64,000 nt of DNA from Neoscytalidium dimidiatum (lineage: Eukaryota; Ascomycota; Dothideomycetes; Botryosphaeriales; Botryosphaeriaceae), in assembly GCA_037367355.1 (NCBI GenBank), contig CM074701.1:1426001-1490000 (forward strand), given 5' to 3'. The translations under genes and the position numbers were made by a program. Every line of letters begins with the position of its first letter. Within the stretch, counting starts at the first letter, position 1. Below, one piece after another: positions 1 to 9,596 of this stretch. Under the pieces are notes generated by a model. That model saw only the letters and a list, made by a program, of their open reading frames with translations. It was not told the origin of the DNA and ran no database searches.

Positions 1-704
1 GTAAAAAATAGCGAATAAGCAAGCGGAAATAGCCTCTAAAGAGTCTTATCTAAGGCGGTTTAACTAGAAAATAAAACGAAAGTTAATAGACCTCTCTACG
101 GAGAGAGAAACTAGCTCCGCGTTTTACTAGCTTAAAATAGGATACGGATACTTTAAGTCCTATCTAAACCGCTTCGGACTAAACCCCTCTAATAGCTACC
201 CGTGTAATAATACGGCTAAATAAACCCCCCGGCACCTAATTCTAGACTATAAAAAGTATCGACCCGAAAGAGAAGATATATATACTAGTCTAGAAACGAA
301 AAACCCCTCTCTAGACCTCGTTTTTAATACCGAAGAAGAACGGAAGGCTCTTCTAAGCTTTTTATCGACAACTAAAATAGCTACCCGAAAGTAGCTATTA
401 GAACTTACTTTAACGGAAGTCTAAATACGTACTTTCGAAAAAACTAACTTTAGTCTCTCCTTAAAAAAGAAGTTATTCTCTCTTAGTTTCTTTTATCTTC
501 TACCTCTTCTTATCTCCATACTTACTTTCCTATTTCTTCCTAAAAAAGCACCGGCTTAGCCCCTACTATTTCTAGACTCCTTCCCGAAGAAAACTCGAAT
601 AAAAACCCCGGTCGAAATACCGGACTAGATACGTTAGTAGACTAGCCGTCTTTTATAAGCTTAGCTTGCATAAGGACGTTAAACGAATAAATAAATAAAT
701 AAAT
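1..704 (+). mobile_element. LINE copy 1, 3' end only (RIP-mutated)
   Basis: This is the 3' terminal part of a non-LTR retrotransposon, cut off on its left by the window edge. It matches 3854-4566 nearly base for base and the reverse complement of 5631-6337. Read in the coding frame, it still shows the residue pattern that follows RNase H in fungal LINEs: a degraded zinc-knuckle (GYGYFKSYL, then CNNTAK, TPRHLILDY), interrupted by stops. It ends in a short AATA-type tandem tail at about 682-704, which is how these elements terminate. CpA and TpG are almost absent: in bases 1-180 I count one CpA, no TpG and more than twenty TpA. That is the RIP signature, and it explains the lack of any open frame. 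Confidence 0.85.
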
Positions 705-3700
705 ATAGTAACTAAATCCCCTAACCTAATAGTTCTAAAAATAATAGAGAAAGAAAGCTAATTCTATCTCTTTAATTTATATAACTAAAAGAAATAAGAA
801 ACCGATAATTTCCTCTATACGCTAGAACGTATTCTAGGCTACTAATAGCTAGAATTTCCTAGTATTATAGCCGGGGACTTTAATATTTACTACTTATAGT
901 AGGACCTAAGGTCCTCCTACTTAAACGAAGCCTCCGCCCTAATTAATTAGATTAAATCTAATAATCTAGACCTACTAAATACGCTAAGAGAAGGAACCTT
1001 CTATCGGACAAACTTAGATAGACCTACGGTAATAGATCTAATACTATCTAGCCGAGGACTAATAAATAAAATAATAGACTAGTAAATACTCGAATCTATT
1101 AGATTCGACTATTTCTCTATTTTATTTTAAATCTAATTAAATAAACGAATAAACTAGAAGAAATCTAAGTAATTTAGATTTAGCTACGATAAGGCTAATT
1201 AGAAAAAATTCTCTAAAATCTTTAAAGAGAAAGCCTTAAACTTTATAGAAAAGCTACGCTTATAGCTAGCTATTCTAGAAGAAAAGAATAAAGATCTTAG
1301 CCTAGAGATTCTAAAAGACCGCTCGAAAGAAGTCTTTCTATTAGAAAAACTAGGAGAATCCCTAACTAATCTTATACGGTAAGTAGCGAACTAAGCTATT
1401 TTGAAAACTACTCCGATAGCCTAAGCTAAACTCTAGTAGAATTCTACTTTAATAAAGGTTTAAGAGAACCTTAAACGATAAACGCGGCTTATACGACGCT
1501 TACTAAAGCTCGTAAATAAGTAAGACTTTCTAAAAATCTAAAACGAATACTTCTTCTCTATTCGAAAAGCTAAACGGGACTACTAGAATTCGTTTCTAAA
1601 TAAAAATACCCCCGAAACTATCTTTAAAGTAATAGCCTATATAAAATACCGCCCGATAGAACGAATTCTATCGATTTAGGCTAAAAATAGCCTACTATAA
1701 GATAGTTAGAAGGAAAAAAGCTTTGCGCTAAAAGAAACGTTATTTCTATCCTCTTCTAACGTACGAATTAAAAATAACTAGATAAACTACTAGCCGGATC
1801 TAGGCTAAGAGTAGCTAATTCTAGATAAAATAGAGCTTGAATAAACGTATTCGAACCTAATAAAAGAAACTACGCCCGGGCCTAATTTAATATCTTAATA
1901 GATTATAATTTAGGCCTATAAAGTATCCTCTAAAGTCTTTTATTTTATCTATTCGAATCTATTTAAATACGGCTACTATCTAAAGTACTAGAAATAAGTA
2001 ATAGGGGTAATTTTAAAGAAACCTAATAAGCCGGATTTCGTAAATCCTAAGACTTATAGGGTTATTTCTTTATTAAATTATCTAGAAAAAGTACTTAAAT
2101 AAGTAATAGCTAAACGCCTCGGTTTTCTAGCGGAAACTATAAATCTAATCTACCCTACTTAAATAGAGGGAAGACTTAAAAAATCCGCTATAGATATCTA
2201 CTTTATTCTTACGAATTTAGTAGAGGAAAACTAGAAGATAAAGCTAAAAATATATACGCTATTTCTAGACGTATACGGCGTATACGATTACGTCGCGTAA
2301 GAATAACTTCTAGAAAGTCTAAGAAAGCTAAAGCTTCTAACTAACCTACTCGCGTAGATTAGAACTTTCTTAAATTCTCGATAATTACGCCTTAGTTTCG
2401 ATAGAAATATAGAAGAATTTAGTAACGTAAAAACGGGTATATCGTAAGAAAGCTCTATTTCGCCGATACTATTTCTAATATATATTCGAGACCTATTTTA
2501 GACGAACTCCGCTACCTATTTTTCTTACGTTAACGATATCTCTTTAATAGTAAGCTTAAAAAGCTAGAAAAAGAATATTAAGATACTAGAAAGAGAAGCG
2601 AAAAGACTCTATAAACTAGATACGAAAAATACTATATAATTCGATCTCGAAAAAACCGAATTAATATATTTCTCTAAAGAGAAAATAGTAAGAGATTCTA
2701 CTTTAAAACTATCTATAGGTTTAGTTATAAAGCCTAAGAATCTAGTCTAATATCTAGGAGTTTTCTTAGACCTACTTCTTAATTTTAAGGAATACGTCGA
2801 TATTAGAATAAGCTAAGCTCGTTCGAGCCTCTTAAGGATAAATCGACTAGCTAATATCGAAAATAGACTAAAACCTAACGCGGTATAGTAGTTATACTTA
2901 GCCTATATTACTTTCGTTTCCGACTACGGCTCTATTCTATACTAGAATAACTAAGCAAATTTTAAATAAAAAGCTACGATACTCTAGAATCTAGCTTTAT
3001 AAAAGATACTAGGCGTTTTTAAAACCGCTCTAGTTACCCCCCTCGAAATAGAAGCCGCGATCCTACCCTCGGAAATACGCTTAGAAAATAATCTTTATTT
3101 CTACGCTCTATAAAGTCTTAAACTAGACTAAAAATATCTAATTCGAAGCCTTTTAGAAAAAGAGAGTAAATATGAAAGTAAGCTCGTTAAGAAAATTAGA
3201 GACTTTTTAAAAGATAAACCGTATAACCTTAAAACGGTTAATCCTTTCTACTTTCCGCCTTAGAAAATATCTACCCTCTACTCGATTAAAGTCTCTAAAC
3301 TCTTAAAAGAAGAATAAGCTAAGAAATATCTAAACGAACTCGAAAATCCCCTAGATAACCTAATTTCTATTTATATAGACGCTAGTTTAATTCTAAATAA
3401 AACCGGAATAGAATTAGTAGTTTTTATAGATAGAAACGATCCTACTCTTAAAGATAAAACTACTTTTATAGTAGGAAATATTAGAGATAATAACCTAGTT
3501 TATAACGGCGAACTAGAGACTCTTATAAGAGCCCTCGAACTCGTAGTTAAAAACGGATATACTAATAAAGATATTAGAGTCTATATAGATAACTAGGCCG
3601 CGCTCTACCGTCTAAAAATACTATCCGGAAACCTAGAATAATAAGCGTAAATACGAGCTTTAAACGTAGCTAAAACGCTTATCCTTAACGGAAATTTAGT

Positions 3701-4566
3701 TTAATTAGAATAGGTCCCCGGCTATTTTAATATACGTAGTAACGAAGAAGTAGATTCCCTAGCTAAATACGCCTATAAAATAAATCCGAATAACGAATCT
3801 ACTAGCTACGTATTCTTTCGAATACTAATATAAGTAGACTTTATTAATTCGTAGTAAAAAATAGCGAATAAGTAAGCGGAAATAGCCTCTAAAGAGTCTT
3901 ATCTACGGCGGTTTAACTAGAAAATAAAACGTAAGTTAATAGACCTCTCTATAGAGAGAGAAACTAGCTCTATATTTTACTAGCTTAAAATAGGATACGG
4001 CTACTTTAAGTCCTATTTAAACCGCTTTAGATTAAACCCCTCTAAATATTACCCGTATAATAATACGGCTAAATAAACCCCTCGGTATCTAATTCTAGAC
4101 TATAAAAAGTATCGACTTAAAAGAGAAGATATATATACTAGTCTAGAAACGAAAATCCCCTCCCTAGACCTCGTTTTTAATACCAAAGACGGACGGAAGG
4201 CTCTTCTAAGCTTTCTATTAATAACTAAAATAGCTACCCGAAAGTAGCTATTAGAACTTACTTCGACGGAAGCCTAAATACGTACTTTTAAAAAACTAAC
4301 TTTAGTCTCTCTTTATAAAGAAACGTTCTTTTCTATTTTTCTTAGCGTTATTCTCTACTTCTTCTACTCTCTTACTTACTTTCTTATTTCTTCCTAAAAA
4401 AGCACTAGCTTAGCCCCTACTATTTCTAGACTCCTCCTCGAAGAAAATTAGAATAAAACCCTAGTCGAAATACCGGACTAGATACGTTAGTAGACTAGCC
4501 GTCTTTTATAAGCTTAGCTTATATAAGGACGTTAAACAAATAAATAAATAAATAAATAAATAAATA
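705..4566 (+). mobile_element. LINE copy 2 (longest copy, 5'-truncated, RIP-mutated)
   Basis: This is the longest copy of the retrotransposon. It begins inside the endonuclease domain directly after the tail of copy 1, so the two are head to tail. From 5' to 3' it holds relics of an endonuclease/exonuclease/phosphatase domain (about 730-1120), reverse transcriptase (about 1850-2700), RNase H (about 3360-3800) and the terminal zinc-knuckle region (about 3990-4120). It ends with a longer AAAT tail at about 4535-4566. The domain order with RNase H after RT fits fungal LINEs of the Tad1/I-like group; the clade is inferred, not proven. Nothing corresponding to ORF1 (gag) is seen. The tail is longer than that of copy 1, so the copies are separate insertions or tail-slippage variants. 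Confidence 0.85.
730..4120 (+). pseudogene. LINE ORF2 relic (endonuclease-RT-RNase H), dead
   Basis: The ORF2 polyprotein is readable only through many stop codons. Visible landmarks are GDFN of the endonuclease near 867, the IDLIL motif near 1035, and the SDH site turned into FDY near 1105. In the RT they are YRVISLLNYLEKVLK near 2055, LFLDVYGVYDYV near 2262, and the catalytic YVDD box now reading YVND at 2526-2537. In RNase H they are YIDAS near 3372 and DN-stop-AALYRLK near 3588, where the less damaged copy 3 reads DNQAALYRLK. CAG/CAA to TAG/TAA, TGG to TAG and GAC to AAC are all transitions expected from CpA-directed RIP on either strand. The element cannot encode protein. Confidence 0.8.
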
Positions 4567-5613
4567 GCTAATATACTAGTATAAAAACTAACGTTCTTTC
4601 TAAATTTTTTACTAGCTAAAGTATATTAACTAGTATATACTAACTAAGAACTAACTCTAGGCTAAATTATCTAGTAGAAGAATAGTAGTCTATCTATAAA
4701 TCTTCTCTATCTTATAAAGAAGCCTTTAAGCTTTCTAGCTCTTTCTACTACTTTAGATACTCTAAACTTTCTTAAGGGTCCAAAAATATTTTAGAAAAAA
4801 GATAATTCTAGTTTTAAACTAGTATAAAACGGCTAAGATCTACTTTAGAGGTAAGTTAGAAAGATACTAGTATATAAAATCTAATAAAAATAATTCTAAT
4901 CTATTTAAATTTTTATTTTACTAGAATATTCTTCTATTATAACCCGCTCTACTAATTCTAACTCTAAGTAAATCTACCTAGATTTAAAAACTTTATAGAA
5001 GCCTTTTAGATATATAAGATCTATTCTACTAGGTAATAGATCTAGTAAAGAAAAGAGAAATAAAATCTTAACTCTTAGATCTTTTAGAGGTCTTTTAATA
5101 AATATACTTAAAAAAGAAAGGTTAAATATAGCCTCTTAAATAATTAAAGAAAGTATAAAGTAACTAAAATACTTAATAAAGTATATATTTAATATACTGA
5201 AGCTATTCTATATATATTTAGTACCCTAGATATACTATATAAGAAGGGTAAAATAGTAATTTCTAAACGTCGATATAAAACTACTATTTTAAATTAAAAC
5301 TTATAAAGTACTAAAGTACCCTACTAGCCTATCTAGCTAGCCTAGATAATCTAATCTAACTTCTTATATTTAAAATTATAATAAGTAGTACTACTAGAGT
5401 CTAAAACTACTTAAGAATTCAACTCTAAAGTAGTTAGAGACGCCTATAATAAGGCGTTTCTAGAAAAACGCTACTAAAAACTAGTAATAGAAGTAGTATT
5501 TATCTCTCTAAAGAGTAATAATATTCTTACTACTATATCTAAATTCTTAAGCTAGTTTCTCCTTAATAATAAATAAATATAGTAGAATCTTATTCTATAC
5601 TAAGTATTTAACC
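4567..5613. other. AT-rich RIP-mutated sequence, unidentified
   Basis: This stretch is AT-rich with the same TpA excess and CpA/TpG loss as the LINE copies, but it does not match them. Both strands are full of stops and I recognise no transposase or polymerase motif. Copy 3 is inserted at its right edge, and the sequence appears to resume at 6745, so 4567-5630 plus 6745 onward is probably one older repeat split by the insertion. RIP marking implies it was once present in more than one copy. Confidence 0.5.
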
Positions 5614-5630
5614 TAAATACCTCTTAGTAT
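5614..5630. repeat. Target-site duplication, left copy
   Basis: The 17-base word TAAATACCTCTTAGTAT lies directly before the tail of the inverted LINE copy and occurs again, identically, at 6728-6744. An exact direct repeat at both ends of a 5'-truncated element is the standard mark of target-primed reverse transcription. Confidence 0.9.
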
Positions 5631-6727
5631 TTATTTATTTATTTATTTATTCGTTTAACGTCCTTATGCAAGCTAAGCTTATAAAAGACGGCTAGTCTAC
5701 TAACGTATCTAGTCCGGTATTTCGACCGGGGTTTTTATTCGAGTTTTCTTCGGGAAGGAGTCTAGAAATAGTAGGGGCTAAGCCGGTGCTTTTTTAGGAA
5801 GAAATAGGAAAGTAAGTATGGAGATAAGAAGAGGTAGAAGATAAAAGAAAAATAAGAGAGAGTAACTTCTTTTTTAAGGAGAGACTAAAGTTAGTTTTTC
5901 GAAAGTACGTATTTAGACTTCCGTCGAAGTAAGTTCTAATAGCCACTTTCGGGTAGCTATTTTAGTTGTCGATAGAAAGCTTAGAAGAGCTTTCCGTCCT
6001 TCTTCGGTATTAAAAACGAGGTCTAAGGAGGGATTTTTCGTTTCTAGACTAGTATATATATCTTCTCTTTCGAGTCGATACTTTTTACAGTCTAGAATTA
6101 GGTGCCGAGGGGTTTGTTTAGCCGTATTATTACACGGGCAGCGATTAGAGGGGTTTAGTCTAAAGCGGTTTAAATAGGACTTAAAGTAGCCGTGTCCTAT
6201 TTTAAGCTAGTAAAACGCGGAGCTAGTTTCTCTCTCCGTAGAGAGATCTATTAACTTTCGTTTTATTTTCTAGTTAAACCGCCTTAGATAAGACTCTTTA
6301 GAGGCTATTTCCGCTTGCTTATTCGCTGTTTTTTGCCACGAATTAATAAAATCTGCTTGCGTTAGCACTCGAAAGAATGCGTAGCTAGTCGATTCGTTAT
6401 TCGGGTTTATTTTATAGGCGTATTTAGCTAGGGAATCTGCTTCTTCGTTGCCGCGTATATTAAAATAGCCGGGGACCCATTCTAATTGAACTGAATTTTC
6501 TTTTAGGATAAGCGTTTTAGCTGCGTTTAAAGCTCGTATTTACGCTAGTTGTCCTGGATTTCCGGATGGTGTTTTTAGACGGTAGAGCGCGGCCTGGTTA
6601 TCCGCGTAGACTCTAATATCTTTATCGGTATATCCGTTTTTAACTGCGAGTTCGAGGGCTCTCGTAAGAGCCTCTAGTTCGCCGTTATAAACTAGGTTAT
6701 TATCCCCGATATTTCCTACTATAATAG
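5631..6727 (-). mobile_element. LINE copy 3, inverted, 5'-truncated, partly spared from RIP
   Basis: This is the same retrotransposon on the minus strand, truncated within RNase H and bounded by the 17-bp duplication at 5614-5630 and 6728-6744. Its TTTA tail (5631-5650) is at the left, as expected for the inverted orientation. The part nearest its 5' end (6301-6720) is less damaged. On the minus strand it reads through ADNQAALYRLK, EWVPGYFNIRGNEEADSLAKYA-like RNase H sequence and SWQKTANKQAE. At the same places copy 2 has stops (TGG CAA AAA ACA in copy 3 at 6324-6340 is TAG TAA AAA ATA in copy 2 at 3852-3863). It is the best template here for recognising the family. It is too short and still too mutated to be active. 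Confidence 0.9.
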
Positions 6728-6744
6728 TAAATACCTCTTAGTAT
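6728..6744. repeat. Target-site duplication, right copy
   Basis: This is identical to 5614-5630 and adjoins the truncated 5' end of the inverted LINE. Its identity over 17 bases, despite heavy mutation all around, suggests that this insertion is the youngest event in the block, or that the word holds few RIP-able CpA sites. Confidence 0.9.
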
Positions 6745-7793
6745 AAAGTTACTATCTATATTATTTCTATAAACCTTAATCTTTTACTAATAAATAATAA
6801 AATTTTATCTTTTAATAAGCTAAAAATTACTAGAAGCCCCTACTAGCTATCCTATACTAGTAAAAGAGAAACGGCTAAAGCTAGCTCTTTATATATAGTA
6901 TTTAATATATAAGCTAACTAGTAAAAAGCTATTTTAAATAGGCTTATTCTATATAGTAGAAGCCTAAAAGCTAAAAAAAAGATATAAGAGAAGCCTAAAA
7001 TATAAGTATTACGTAGGAAAGTACTATACTATATAATACTAGTATAAATACTATAATACTACGAGAGTTATATAATATTAAAATATATAAATTATAAAGA
7101 AGAATACTAATCTAACTCTTTAAATTATTAGAAGTATATAGATATCTTTATTTACTATAAAAAGAAAAAAGAAAAATTTCTTCTATTCTCTTTTCCCCTT
7201 TACTTTATTTCCTATATTAGTTAATAGCCTAGATCCTTACTATTTTAAGAAAATAAAATAACTACTATTTTTAATAGAATTAACCCCCCTATTATTATAC
7301 TAAATAAGTTATTTTTAGATAGCCGTCTATTATAAACTTAGCTTCTATATAGATAAAAAATAATTAAATAATTAATTAGAATTATATACTATCTTTATAT
7401 AGTAATAGATAGTTATTATTCTAACTTATATAGTATATTATATATATTATAGGTATTTAAACTTATTAATAGAATATATCTATAAACTCTATAGTATTAA
7501 GGTATTAGTAAAGTAAATTATAAGTAGAGAGATAAGGTAAGAAAAGTTAGAAATATATTTCTTTATTTCTTAGTAAATTCTAAGAAGATTCTTAGAAAGT
7601 TATAGTAATTTGCCGAGTAAGTAGATATATAGTAAGGTGTTAAAGATTCCTTAGTGTAGAAGCACGTGTGATTTAAATGTTTATAGCTATCGCTTGCAAG
7701 TAACGCAGACAAATACTTGCCTTGCCCGTCGCCTATTACTTTCACCTTAACACCAACACTTCTCTCTCACTTTCGCCAACGTCCTCGAGTGAC
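6745..7793. other. AT-rich RIP-mutated flank and border to gene-rich DNA
   Basis: AT-rich, stop-filled sequence continues from the insertion site to about 7,600 and then changes over roughly 100 bases (7600-7710) to ordinary composition in which CpA and TpG are common again. I recognise no domain. From 7710 to 7793 the sequence is C/T-rich (CACTTCTCTCTCAC), which would suit the leader of the following reading frame. Confidence 0.55.
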
Positions 7794-9330
7794 ATGTCGA
7801 CTCCTGGCGAGCAGAGCTCTCGCGAGCGCATTCAGCACGCTGCAAACATACTCTTCGCGCCAGCTGTGCCCGCATTTGCGACATCTAGCAGCCGTTTCGA
7901 CATTGCCAGCAGCACCGCGCCGGGTGGTATCCAGGCCAAACTACTCCAATGGCACAGCGTCGGCCAGGTCAGCCTCCGTTGCGTAGTTGCCTTCCAAGGT
8001 CCTACCAAGCCAAGCTACCACGAGGCCGTGGATGCCATGGTAGACGAGCTCGACCGCCTTGTCAACCAGCAAGTACAGCAGCAGCAGCAGCAGCAGCGGC
8101 GACGACAGACACTGAGTAAGTCATTAAAATCCGGACTATAGCAGAGAACGCAGATAACTTCGACAGCAGGCTCATAGACGACGTGCCGATCTCGTGCTCT
8201 CCATGCTCCGGGCCATTAGCCTCCACTCTGCAGGGGCCACCAGCGCCGCGCGATGTCGCTACACCCTCATCTCTAACTCCACGCGCCAGCCCAAGAAACA
8301 CAACAGGCCAAGTCTTGCGCGCAAGATCTCCCTCAAATTTCGGCGGCAGCGCTTCCAGGCCATCGCCCGCATCGTTAGGTCTAGCAAATCAACTAATGGT
8401 GACTGGGATGCAGCCGTCTATGCCCAGTGTTGCCCTAGACCTGACACCAAAGCGCTCGCTTATAACCAGACTCACGCCGGTCATGCGCCGCCAAAGGGAC
8501 TCGGAGTCGGTCTAGAAGACATTAACACGTACTGAAAAGAGGACCACGTCACTGCAGAAATGGGGCTCCATGGGGTAGCAAAGAGAAGAAGCAGTCGCAT
8601 GATACACCCACGGCACGTTACGCGCTCGATCGGAACCAGGAACCGTCACCTTCGCTGAAAGGCACCGATAGGAGACACCCGTCATGCTCTCTGCTACCAC
8701 TGTCGAATGTCAAGATGGACAAACTGAAGGGTCCACGTGAGCAGGCAGAAGAGTCGAAGAACGAAGGCAGACGAACGCTCTTCAAAAGGAGAGATGCCGC
8801 AGTCAAGACTCAAGACCCCGGGTAGTCGAGCTAGAGCAACTGAAGGAAGTCATCAAGAGCTAACGAAGCAGGCTCACCGCACATTGCAAGCGTTGCTGCC
8901 TAAAGTTGCTTCTTACCATGCCTCGTCGCCAGCGATACCTAGCACTGTGCAACCTAGTGCTGCTGCCTGGTGTAACGATGAAACTATTACCCATCGTATT
9001 CAATTGGCATAGGAACTCTAGCATGACTATGCCCAGCCCGAATCACCAGCTTCCGAAAAGAGTTGGGACGACATCGCAGAGCTCACAAACCTGTTGATTG
9101 AGCGGCAGATGCAGGACCGGGAGCGGACGCGTCTGCAGAACTATGAGCAAGTTCAGCCCCGCCAGGAAGTAGAACAGCAGCGGCCGGAAGGCGTTCCGCA
9201 GATCCAGGGGAATTCTTTGGCGAACGCTGAGGAGAATGATGCGAAGGTGGAAGGCACACAGCACCATCGACCTGTACTACGACTGCTATGGCCTCTGCGG
9301 AGCTTGACGGATAGAGTAAGTTGGTAAGGT
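7794..9330 (+). pseudogene. Hypothetical gene or gene remnant at the border of the RIP block
   Basis: A frame opens at ATG 7794 (MSTPGEQSS...) with a 7-unit CAG run giving polyglutamine near residue 95. A plausible 62-nt intron (8116-8177, GTAAGT...CTCATAG) joins it to a Ser/Pro-rich segment that stops at 8515; this alone would give about 220 residues. Downstream, coding-like stretches continue in changing frames: a charged stretch around 8525-8820, an ELEQLKEVIK stretch near 8830, QELTKQAHRTLQALLP near 8860, and a Gln/Glu-rich stretch (WDDIAELTNLLIERQMQ) at about 9064-9300. They are separated by stops at 8513, 9010 and 9019 and by apparent frameshifts. I do not recognise the family. It may be a real multi-exon gene I cannot resolve. 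The several stops and its place next to a RIP block favour a decaying gene. Confidence 0.4.
8076..8096 (+). repeat. CAG trinucleotide run (7 units)
   Basis: Seven perfect CAG units, in frame with the ATG at 7794, encode a polyglutamine stretch followed by RRR. Such a run may vary in length between strains. Confidence 0.9.
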
Positions 9331-9596
9331 TCATCGGCGTAAGCGCTGGCGCGGCTCAGCGGAAAATCAATATAACTTTGGCTTCTAAGACTGGGGAAAA
9401 TGGTCTCTAGATGGTGATGCAGGGCATACGATTTGCGGGGGCATGGCCGGATTATTGCGAAATTAGGCTAGGTGGTCATATGATGATGCATGGAAAGAAA
9501 ATGACATAGAAATGACGGATAGAACAGATGGAAAGTTCTTGATTCAAATGAGAATGAAGTGGACAGTGAGCGTGGTGGTATCTCTGTGAGAGAAAG

